From: Firmicutes bacterium UBA3914
GTDB lineage: Bacteria; Bacillota; Limnochordia; Darwinibacteriales; Darwinibacteriaceae
NCBI GenBank assembly: GCA_002391385.1
Contig: DGEY01000084.1
Location: 446-8,137, forward strand
DNA length: 7,692 nucleotides
Direction: 5' to 3'
The position numbers and the translations under genes were made by a program. This document shows, piece after piece, positions 1 through 6,102 of this stretch. Under the pieces are notes generated by a model. That model was not told the origin of the DNA and did no database searches. It worked only from the letters and a program-made list of their open reading frames with translations. Positions within the stretch are counted from its first letter, which is position 1; each line of letters starts with the position of its first letter.

Positions 1-1075
1 CATCAAGCCAATCAGCCAGGGCGCTGCGGGCCGCAGCGGGTGAGATCACATGGGCCCAGCACATGTCCAGGTACACGTTGGGGAACATCTTGGCCAGGGC
101 CGCCGCTTCCCCTTGGTAGGGATAGCCCATGTGCAGGAGGTCGAACTTAACGTTCGGGTAGTCCAGGAAGAGATTGTTCAGCAGCGTGGGCCGTCCGTTG
201 GCCAAAACCGCTCCGCTGCCCTCGAAAAGGCCGGTGTGGACCTGCAGCACAAGTCCCCGGCGGGAGGCCTCGCCCAGGACAAAGTGCATCAGGAAATCCT
301 GAACGGGCTGGGGCAGCAAAACGCTCACATCTTCCCCTTCCTCAGCCCTGCGCCACTTAACCAGGGTCTCCGCGAACAAGGCCTTCGCCGTTGCGTAGGG
401 CACCCGCCCGTAGTAGAGTGTCCTGTCATAGGCCATGGCATTCTTCAACGCGGCCAATCCCCGGGAGAGGGCGTCCTCCAAGGCCGCGACCAGGGCCTGC
501 AGCCAGTCATCTAGATCCCGGATGGACGCACCCTCGCCCTCCAGCCCGCGCAGCATGGTCTGATCCGCCAGGATAAAGGGGGTGGGCTGCCAGGCATAAC
601 GGAACAGCTCCCGATCGTAAGGTTCCTGGATGGCCCAGGAGTCCAAGATGGCTGTTTCGATGCGGCAGAGCTCCCGCAGGACAAAGCGGAGGTGGCCGCG
701 GCCCCCGCGCTCTCGGTAAGCCCTGGCCAGCTGGGAGATGGTCTCCCGGGAGAGGCCATCCAGACCGTAGATACCTCGAGCGGCTAGCTCGAGGGCCCGC
801 CCGTAGCCTGTGTGGCGGCAGAACTCCCAATAGGGTGCGACAAACTCCCACCGCTCCTCCACGGGAAGGCTGCGGTCCCGGGCCCGCTCCAGGTCTCCCG
901 CGGGCAGGCCGGCTGAGCGCAGATCGCTGCTTAAGTAATGGAGCAGGTAGTCAAAAAGGACATCGGGTCCCCCAGCTTCCGAGCACCGAATGTCATGATG
1001 GGGCAGATGTTCGTGGGTGTCGATAACCGGCAGGCGTTCCACCTGCTCATAGATGATCCTCCAGAGACTGGACAT
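1..1075 (-). CDS. Amidohydrolase-superfamily enzyme, uronate-isomerase-like (3' end cut off by window)
   Basis: My translation of the minus strand from an ATG at 1075 stays open to the window edge: 358 codons plus one base, with no stop. The protein begins MSSLWRIIYEQVERLPVIDT and then shows HEH (His21, His23), the metal-binding HxH that follows beta-strand 1 in TIM-barrel amidohydrolases (Amidohydro_2 type). Further likely metal or active-site residues are Lys211 (ALKNAM), His280 (LQVHTG) and His315 (LLHMGYP). The stretch after His315 (FPNVYLDMCWAH) is typical of this family. An AGGGGTGAG ribosome binding site lies just upstream of the ATG. The gene is third in a unit with two small genes, 24 bp after the 74-aa gene. 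The C-terminal part, where a last catalytic Asp would be expected, is outside the window. The substrate cannot be told; a hydrolase, decarboxylase or sugar-acid isomerase are all possible. The superfamily call is firm, the uronate-isomerase resemblance is not. Confidence 0.85.
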   Translation of the reverse strand, partial: MSSLWRIIYEQVERLPVIDTHEHLPHHDIRCSEAGGPDVLFDYLLHYLSSDLRSAGLPAGDLERARDRSLPVEERWEFVAPYWEFCRHTGYGRALELAARGIYGLDGLSRETISQLARAYRERGGRGHLRFVLRELCRIETAILDSWAIQEPYDRELFRYAWQPTPFILADQTMLRGLEGEGASIRDLDDWLQALVAALEDALSRGLAALKNAMAYDRTLYYGRVPYATAKALFAETLVKWRRAEEGEDVSVLLPQPVQDFLMHFVLGEASRRGLVLQVHTGLFEGSGAVLANGRPTLLNNLFLDYPNVKFDLLHMGYPYQGEAAALAKMFPNVYLDMCWAHVISPAAARSALADWLD

Positions 1076-1099
1076 GGAACTCACCCCTGGGCAGCCGCA

Positions 1100-1324
1100 T
1101 CACTCCGCTCTGGTGACCTTTCTGAGCTCCCCCCGGAGGAAGCGGATCAAGTAGTAGAGCATGAGGGCCACGACCGGTTCGAAGATGCCAAAGAGAATCC
1201 ACCACGCAGGCTGCCTCAACCCATCTTCCTTGGCCCTGTTGTACAGGTAGATGGGAACGCCAATGTGCAGTACTATGTTCGCCAGCAGGAGTGCACTGCC
1301 CCACAGGGCGGTGAAGGTCTCCAT
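1100..1324 (-). CDS. Small membrane protein with two predicted transmembrane helices (74 aa)
   Basis: This 74-aa protein has two hydrophobic stretches, about residues 7-28 and 40-63, joined by a short charged loop (NRAKEDGLRQP). It ends in a basic tail. This fits a two-pass inner-membrane hairpin. The second stretch, with two Trp at its start, a Pro in the middle and Leu/Tyr at its end, loosely recalls the small PLDc_N-type membrane domain (WxxL...P...xYL pattern). That resemblance is by eye only. The ATG at 1324 is preceded by GAGGAGGTT at ideal spacing, which supports real translation. A longer overlapping reading in another frame (1047-1367) lacks such a site and crosses the start of the next gene. 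The gene lies 23 bp after the 67-aa gene and 24 bp before the amidohydrolase, so the three are probably cotranscribed. I do not recognise a function; anchoring or partnering a neighbouring protein is only a guess. Confidence 0.75.
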   Translation of the reverse strand: METFTALWGSALLLANIVLHIGVPIYLYNRAKEDGLRQPAWWILFGIFEPVVALMLYYLIRFLRGELRKVTRAE

Positions 1325-1347
1325 GGTTCAACCTCCTCTTCCCTGCG

Positions 1348-1551
1348 CTACCCGAAGGTCCCCACACGCGACCTCCTCCAGGGATCCAGGCGCTCTCTGT
1401 GTTCTCTGGTCTTGGACGAGATGAGCATGACCAGAGCCAGAATGTCCTTCTGGTGTTCTGCCATGACCCGGTCCATATTCTCCTCCAGCCTAACGAGGCG
1501 GGCCTCCAGCTGGGCTAGGCGGGCTAAGAGCGTTTGGACTTCTTCTGCCAT
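1348..1551 (-). CDS. Small helical, probably coiled-coil protein (67 aa), unknown function
   Basis: The protein starts MAEEVQTLLARLAQLEARLV and continues RLEENMDRVMAEHQKDILALVMLISSKT before a basic tail (REHRERLDPWRRSRVGTFG). Leucines recur at 3-4 residue steps over roughly residues 5-30 (LLxxLxxLxxxLxxL), which indicates an amphipathic helix or short coiled coil. A hydrophobic patch (ILALVMLIS) follows at about 37-45 and is too short for a clear membrane helix. I chose the ATG at 1551 because GAGGGAGG sits 6 nt upstream. Longer in-frame starts, such as 1611, would put the promoter elements inside the coding region, and the ATG at 1557 abuts the binding site. It is the first gene of the second unit. 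No family is recognised. It could be an oligomerising or membrane-proximal small protein. Confidence 0.65.
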   Translation of the reverse strand: MAEEVQTLLARLAQLEARLVRLEENMDRVMAEHQKDILALVMLISSKTREHRERLDPWRRSRVGTFG

Positions 1552-1557
1552 GGACAT

Positions 1558-1565
1558 CCTCCCTC
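1558..1565 (-). promoter_or_regulatory. Ribosome binding site that sets the start of the 67-aa gene
   Basis: Read on the minus strand this is GAGGGAGG, followed by a 6-nt spacer and the ATG at 1551. It sits directly against the alternative ATG at 1557 and downstream of the ATG at 1611, so it favours 1551 as the true start. Confidence 0.7.
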
Positions 1566-1582
1566 TGGAATTGGTCAGGCCC

Positions 1583-1611
1583 ATGGTAGCACATTCTTTT
1601 GAAATTGTCAA
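1583..1611 (-). promoter_or_regulatory. Predicted sigma-A promoter for the small-protein/amidohydrolase unit
   Basis: On the minus strand a perfect -35 box TTGACA (1606-1611) is followed by a 17-bp spacer and a -10 box TACCAT (1583-1588, 4 of 6 to TATAAT). The spacer ends in TGC, giving an extended -10 (TGn). Transcription would begin near 1576, leaving about 25 nt before the ATG at 1551. The surrounding stretch, about 1590-1625, is clearly AT-rich against GC-rich flanks. It begins about 27 bp after the fchA stop. No intrinsic terminator separates it from fchA, so read-through from the hut operon is also possible. Confidence 0.7.
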
Positions 1612-1638
1612 ATAATTCTTATTTAATCCACCGGCCGT

Positions 1639-2262
1639 TTATTCCAAAGATCGAGTAACATGGGCAGCGATAGTGCTTTCCAGAACATGCACATCTTCCA
1701 GGATTTCCGCAAGGCGCGCCCTGGCCTCCGCCGCAAACGGATCATCACGGAGCCCCGGCAGGTTGATGAGCACGTTGTAAGCTGCCCCTTTACAGGCCGC
1801 AGCGGCCAAAAGCCCCGCCACGCCTGCATCGCTCAGGCAGTTCTTGTTTCCCCGCTGGGCAGCTTCCCGGGCCATGGCCAAAACCTGCAGAGCCAGTTCC
1901 ATCACCTGCAGGGGAACCTCGGTGGCATGCCGGTTAGCCAAACGCAGGGCCCGGCGCCGTTCGCGCTTTTCTTCCTCTGTCCCCTTGGGGAGCTTGAGTG
2001 CGGCCATCACCTGGTTAAAGGCCTCGGTATCCCTGTTCACCAGGTGCAGCAGCTGGTTGCTAAGTAGCTGGGCCCGGGCGATGAACTCCTCCCAACCTTC
2101 CCCGCTGAGCTGGGCCACCATCTGCGCCAAACAAGCGGCCAGGGCCCCAGCCAAGGCGGAGGCGCTGCCTCCCCCAGGTGCCGGGTTGGATGAGCCCAGT
2201 TCCGCCGCGAAATCTGTGATCCTCAACTCTGTGAGCAAATTATCACCCTTTTCCTCAGTCAA
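1639..2262 (-). CDS. fchA: Formimidoyltetrahydrofolate cyclodeaminase
   Basis: This enzyme (EC 4.3.1.4) converts 5-formimino-THF to 5,10-methenyl-THF and ammonia in the cytoplasm, taking the product of the formiminotransferase encoded two genes upstream. The 207-aa protein matches the stand-alone FTCD C-terminal (cyclodeaminase) family in length and motifs. These are PAPGGGSA at about 27-34, DTEAF at about 78-82, and GNKNCLSDAGVA at about 138-149. The fold is all-helical, and the Ala/Leu-rich composition fits. The start shown is a TTG whose TTGA overlaps the hutI stop by 4 bases, with AGGTGGTG (2271-2278) 8 nt upstream, implying translational coupling. A second candidate is a TTG at 2238 (codon 9), preceded by AAGGGTGAT, which would give 199 aa. 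Related proteins usually have about 20 residues before PAPGGG, so either is possible. It is the last gene of the hut operon. Confidence 0.93.
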   Translation of the reverse strand: MTEEKGDNLLTELRITDFAAELGSSNPAPGGGSASALAGALAACLAQMVAQLSGEGWEEFIARAQLLSNQLLHLVNRDTEAFNQVMAALKLPKGTEEEKRERRRALRLANRHATEVPLQVMELALQVLAMAREAAQRGNKNCLSDAGVAGLLAAAACKGAAYNVLINLPGLRDDPFAAEARARLAEILEDVHVLESTIAAHVTRSLE

Positions 2263-3518
2263 TTGCCAACCACCACCTGGCCTGCCTTGATCACGGTTTC
2301 CGCCAGGTTGACCCCGATGTAATAGGGGATCTTCTTGTAATCGTCCACGGCGAAGATGACCAGATCAGCCTGTTTCCCCGGCTCCAGGCTGCCCAGGCGC
2401 TGGGACCTGCCCAGGGAGTGGGCGGCATTGATGGTCACCGCGTTGAACACTTCCTCGGGCGTCATGGCCATGTACAGGCAGGCGATGGACATGACCAAAA
2501 GCAAGTTAGCTGTGGGGCAGGACCCCGGGTTGAAATCCGTGGCCAAGGCCAAGGGCAATCCCGCCGCCAGCATTTTCCGGGCGGGTGCGTAGGGCTTGCG
2601 CAGGGTGAAGGCGGTGCCCGGCAGGAGAATGGGTACCACATCGCTCTCCAGCAAAGCCCTGATCCCCTGTCCCGACACCATGAGCAGGTGATCCGCGCTG
2701 GCGGCGTTCAGTTCCGCCGCAAGCTCTGCTCCCCCTAGGCTGTGCATCTCATCCGCGTGCATTCTCAGCTTGAAGCCAAGTTCCTGCGCCTTTTGGAGGA
2801 TCCGGCGGCTCTGCTCCACGGAAAAAACTCCCTTTTCGGTGAACACATCCACGTATTCGGCCACGCCCTGCTCCTTGACGGCGGGCAGCACCGTGTCCAG
2901 TAGAAACTCCACGAAGCCTTCGTGATCCCCAGCATATTCAGGGGGCCAGGCATGGGCCCCCAAAAAGGTGGGCACCAGCTCCACGGGCTGCTCCCTCTGG
3001 AGGATGCGCACCGCTTCTAGCTGCTTGAGTTCTGTCTCTAGGTCAAGGCCGTAGCCGCTTTTACACTCCACGGTGGTCACGCCCAGCTCCAGCATCCAGC
3101 GGAGGCGCTGGCGTCCCGTTTCCACCAGCTCCTCCAGGGAAGCTGCCCGGGTAGCCCGCACAGAGCTTAAGATGCCGCCGCCAGCCTCCATGATCTCCAT
3201 GTAATCAGCACCCTGGGCCCGCAGGTAAAACTCGTCCTCCCGGCTCCCGCCAAAGATCAGGTGGGTATGGGGATCGATCAGCCCCGGCGTTACCACCTTT
3301 CCCGCGGCATCGATCACCTCTGTCTTTGCGGTGATCTCCACCTGCTCCCGGACCTTCTCCTCGGGGCCCACGGCCACCACCTTGCCGCCCGCGCAGGCCA
3401 CCCAGCCCCCCTCCAGCACCGGCAGATTCTGCATGGTCCTGCCCCGCACCGGGCAAGCCCGGTGGGCGGCGGTAACCACCTGGCCGCCTTTAACCAAAAG
3501 GTCGATTCTCTCCGCCAC
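2259..3518 (-). CDS. hutI: Imidazolonepropionase
   Basis: HutI (EC 3.5.2.7) hydrolyses 4-imidazolone-5-propionate to N-formimino-L-glutamate, the third step of histidine breakdown, in the cytoplasm. The 419-aa length is normal. Amidohydrolase-fold landmarks are present: the DPHTHL metal site (His84, His86), KSGYG at 153-157, GAHA with His189, MHADE with His254 and Glu257, ADH with His277, and ATDFNPGS with the metal/catalytic Asp328. The C-terminal GSLEPGKQADLVIF segment is the typical return to the small beta domain. The start is a GTG at 3518, with an AGGGGGGA ribosome binding site that overlaps the TAG stop of the formiminotransferase gene (12 bp gap). Its own end overlaps fchA by 4 bases. 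No key residue appears to be missing. Confidence 0.97.
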   Translation of the reverse strand: MAERIDLLVKGGQVVTAAHRACPVRGRTMQNLPVLEGGWVACAGGKVVAVGPEEKVREQVEITAKTEVIDAAGKVVTPGLIDPHTHLIFGGSREDEFYLRAQGADYMEIMEAGGGILSSVRATRAASLEELVETGRQRLRWMLELGVTTVECKSGYGLDLETELKQLEAVRILQREQPVELVPTFLGAHAWPPEYAGDHEGFVEFLLDTVLPAVKEQGVAEYVDVFTEKGVFSVEQSRRILQKAQELGFKLRMHADEMHSLGGAELAAELNAASADHLLMVSGQGIRALLESDVVPILLPGTAFTLRKPYAPARKMLAAGLPLALATDFNPGSCPTANLLLVMSIACLYMAMTPEEVFNAVTINAAHSLGRSQRLGSLEPGKQADLVIFAVDDYKKIPYYIGVNLAETVIKAGQVVVGN

Positions 3519-3530
3519 AGCCAGTCCCCC

Positions 3531-4424
3531 CTAACGCAGACGGTTCTCCAGCACCTGCTGGGGATCAAAACTTTCCAGCTGCAGATACCAGGCGGCAGCA
3601 TCCAAGAGGGCCTGCTGGGGGACGAGTCCCACTATCTCGGCACCAACCACGGGAACGCCAAAGCGTGCCGCCTCCCGGCGGATAGTCTCCAGCACCCGGT
3701 AGATGGGTGTTGCCCGGTAGTTCTCCAGGTTCATGGACACCTGGACCTGCCTGCGCTCCTCCAGCACCACGCCCATGGCTTTAACGTTGCGAAAGCCGCC
3801 GCTGCGTTCCCGCACGCAGCGGGCAATGTGGTCGGCAATCTCTTTGCGGTCTGTGCCCAAGTTCACGTTAAAAGCAATGAGGGGCAGGCGGGCACCCACC
3901 ACAGTGGCCCCCGCCGTGGGATGCAGCTTGGGCTGGCCGTAGTCAGGATGGCGTTCTGGCTGTGCGATGGCCTCCTTCAGCCCTTCGTACTGACCTCTGC
4001 GGATATCGCTCAAGTTCCTGCGGGAAGGCTTCTGGACCGCTTCCCCATAGAGATAGGTGGGAACCTCAAGCTCCTCGCTGATCCTTCGGGCCAGCGCAGC
4101 GGCTGCCTCTACGCACTCCTGCATGGTTACGCCTTCAATGGGAATCAAAGGGATCACATCCACCGCGCCGATGCGGGGATGGGCACCCTGGTGTTCCTCC
4201 ATGTTGATCAGTTCCACCGCCTGCCTGGTCAGGCGGAAGGCGGCCTCTTGCACACTGCCTAGATCGCCCACAAAGGTGATCACCGAACGGTTGTGATCAT
4301 GATCTGAGGAGTAGTCCAAAAGCTGCACTCCCTCGGTCTGGCGGATCTCATCCACGATCCTTTCCACCACGTCCAGTCTGCGCCCTTCGCTGATGTTGGG
4401 CACGCACTGCACGATCTGCCTCAT
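3531..4424 (-). CDS. ftcD: Glutamate formimidoyltransferase (stand-alone, FTCD N-terminal type)
   Basis: The enzyme (EC 2.1.2.5) transfers the formimino group of N-formimino-L-glutamate to tetrahydrofolate, giving glutamate and 5-formimino-THF. At 297 aa it covers only the transferase half of the bifunctional animal FTCD: an N-terminal subdomain to about residue 178 (opening QCVPNISEGR) and a C-terminal subdomain from about 179 (PLIAFNVNLGT). The motif GAHPRIGAVDV places a His at residue 82, the same position as the catalytic His82 of porcine FTCD. The cyclodeaminase half is encoded separately by fchA, with hutI between them. The start is an ATG at 4424 with a perfect AGGAGGT site that overlaps the hutU stop codon (12 bp gap). 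The presence of this gene, and the absence of hutG, points to the folate route rather than formamide release. Confidence 0.96.
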   Translation of the reverse strand: MRQIVQCVPNISEGRRLDVVERIVDEIRQTEGVQLLDYSSDHDHNRSVITFVGDLGSVQEAAFRLTRQAVELINMEEHQGAHPRIGAVDVIPLIPIEGVTMQECVEAAAALARRISEELEVPTYLYGEAVQKPSRRNLSDIRRGQYEGLKEAIAQPERHPDYGQPKLHPTAGATVVGARLPLIAFNVNLGTDRKEIADHIARCVRERSGGFRNVKAMGVVLEERRQVQVSMNLENYRATPIYRVLETIRREAARFGVPVVGAEIVGLVPQQALLDAAAWYLQLESFDPQQVLENRLR

Positions 4425-4436
4425 CTGCTGTACCTC

Positions 4437-6080
4437 CTAGTTCTCCAACATGGGTATTTTGATCCCTTTCTCCTTAGCGGTCTTGATAGCCAGCTCGTAG
4501 CCGGCATCAGCATGGCGCATCACGCCGGTGCCGGGGTCGGTGGTGAGTACCCGCTCCAGGCGCGCCGCGCTTTCGTCTGTGCCGTCCGCCACCACCACCA
4601 TACCCGCATGGATCGAATAGCCGATGCCCACTCCTCCGCCGTGGTGCACCGATACCCAGCTTGCCCCCGCGCAGGCGTTGACCAGCGCGTTGAGGATGGG
4701 CCAGTCGGCCACCGCATCGCTGCCGTCCTTCATGCCTTCCGTCTCCCGGTGAGGCGAAGCCACCGAGCCGGCATCCAGGTGATCCCGGCCTATAACAACA
4801 GGTGCCGAGATCTCGCCCTTTTTCACCATCTCGTTAATCAAAAGGCCGAAGCGGGCCCGCTCCCCATAGCCCAGCCAGCAGATGCGGGAGGGGAGACCTT
4901 GGAAGGCCACCTGCTCGCGCGCCATCTTGATCCAGCGCACCAGACGTTCATTGCCGGCAAACTCCCGGCAGAGCATGTCATCGATCTTGTAGATGTCCTC
5001 CGGATCACCGGAAAGGGCCACCCAGCGGAAGGGCCCTTTCCCTTCGCAGAACAGCGGGCGGATATAGGCGGGGACGAAGCCCGGAAAAGCAAAGGCATTT
5101 TCCACGCCCACATCTTTGGCCTGCTGCCGGATGTTGTTGCCGTAGTCAAAGACCACTGCGCCCCGCTCCATCAGATCCAGCATGGCCTGGACATGGATAC
5201 CCATGGATTCTTTAGCCAAGCGGATGTAGCGCTGGGGATCCTCTGCCCGCAGCTGGGCCGCTTCTTCCACGGTGTATCCCCTGGGGATATAGCCGTTGAG
5301 GGGATCGTGGGCCGAAGTTTGGTCGGTGACCACATCGGGGGTGATGCCCCTGCGTACAAACTCCGGCAGCACATCCGCGGCATTACCCAAAAGGCCGATG
5401 GACAGCGGTTCTCCCTTCTCCTTGGCCTCCTGGGCCAAGCGCAGGGCCTCATCCAGGTCATCTGTGGCCAGCTGACAGTACCTGGTCGCCAGCCTTTTCT
5501 CGATGCGCTCGGGATCCACCTCCACCACGATGGCCACTCCGCCGTTCATGGTCACAGCCAGAGGTTGGGCCCCGCCCATGCCCCCCAGGCCCGCGGTGAG
5601 CACCAGCTTACCCTTGAGGGACCCGCCAAAGTGCTGGTGGGCCAGTTCCGCCAGGGTTTCATAGGTTCCCTGGAGGATACCTTGGGTCCCGATATAAATC
5701 CAGCTGCCCGCGGTCATCTGGCCGAACATCATCAGGCCCTTGCGCTCCAACTCCCTGAAGTGCTCCCAAGTGCCCCAGGCCGGGACCAAGTTGGAGTTGG
5801 CAATCAACACCCTGGGGGACTGGGGGGTGGTGCGGAACACGCCCACCGGTTTGCCCGACTGGACCAGCAGCGTTTCGTCGTTTTCCAGTTCCTGCAGCGT
5901 GCGTACGATGGCGTGGTAGCAATCCCAATTGCGGGCCGCTTTGCCCGCGCCGCCATAAACCACCAGATCCTCCGGCCGCTCCGCCACCTCGGGATCCAGG
6001 TTGTTCATGAGCATGCGCATGGCTGCTTCCTGATGCCACCCTTTACAGTGCAGTTTTGCTCCTCGCGGCGCTCTAATCAT
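4437..6080 (-). CDS. hutU: Urocanate hydratase (urocanase)
   Basis: HutU (EC 4.2.1.49) adds water to urocanate to form imidazolone propionate, using tightly bound NAD+ as an electrophile. The 547-aa protein is near the usual 550-560. Family signatures run along its length: RMLMNNLDPEVAE near the N-terminus, VYGGAGKAARNW at 41-52, QSGKPVGVF, GQMTAGSWIYIGTQGI, the NAD-binding loop AGLGGMGGAQP at about 163-173, and DYGNNIRQ. The conserved active-site Cys is in RICWLGYGERAR (Cys401). GRDHLDAGSVASPHRETE holds the Asp (436) that corresponds to the catalytic Asp of the Pseudomonas enzyme, and HHGGGVGIGYS follows. The start is an ATG at 6080 after AGGGAGGT. An in-frame TAG lies five codons upstream, so no longer start is possible. 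It follows hutH by 22 bp. Confidence 0.98.
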   Translation of the reverse strand: MIRAPRGAKLHCKGWHQEAAMRMLMNNLDPEVAERPEDLVVYGGAGKAARNWDCYHAIVRTLQELENDETLLVQSGKPVGVFRTTPQSPRVLIANSNLVPAWGTWEHFRELERKGLMMFGQMTAGSWIYIGTQGILQGTYETLAELAHQHFGGSLKGKLVLTAGLGGMGGAQPLAVTMNGGVAIVVEVDPERIEKRLATRYCQLATDDLDEALRLAQEAKEKGEPLSIGLLGNAADVLPEFVRRGITPDVVTDQTSAHDPLNGYIPRGYTVEEAAQLRAEDPQRYIRLAKESMGIHVQAMLDLMERGAVVFDYGNNIRQQAKDVGVENAFAFPGFVPAYIRPLFCEGKGPFRWVALSGDPEDIYKIDDMLCREFAGNERLVRWIKMAREQVAFQGLPSRICWLGYGERARFGLLINEMVKKGEISAPVVIGRDHLDAGSVASPHRETEGMKDGSDAVADWPILNALVNACAGASWVSVHHGGGVGIGYSIHAGMVVVADGTDESAARLERVLTTDPGTGVMRHADAGYELAIKTAKEKGIKIPMLEN

Positions 6081-6102
6081 GCCTTTACCTCCCTAAGAAA
6101 TC

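Noticed and set aside
50..514. A 154-codon plus-strand frame, and minus-strand frames at 507-851 and 511-759, in the left part
   Set aside because: All overlap the amidohydrolase frame, which carries clear metal-binding motifs and a good ribosome binding site. The others are Arg/Pro/Gly-rich shadows.
1047..1367. A longer minus-strand frame (106 codons) overlapping the 74-aa membrane gene
   Set aside because: Its start has no ribosome binding site, it overlaps the amidohydrolase start, and its product is a low-complexity Gly/His/Arg mix. The 74-aa frame has GAGGAGGTT and two clean hydrophobic helices.
938..1615. A 225-codon plus-strand frame covering the two small genes
   Set aside because: It runs opposite three genes and across the predicted promoter. 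Its second half is Ser/Arg-rich low-information sequence. The minus-strand small genes have better starts and coherent physical features, so they are preferred, although both small genes remain unconfirmed by homology.
1612..1640. Possible intrinsic terminator after fchA
   Set aside because: Only a short CCGGCCG palindrome and AT-rich sequence are present. No stable stem followed by a T tract exists on the minus strand.
3261..4262. A 333-codon plus-strand open frame spanning hutI and the formiminotransferase gene
   Set aside because: It crosses two well-supported genes on the other strand, has a shadow-like composition (His, Leu, Gly, Gln) and shows no family motif.
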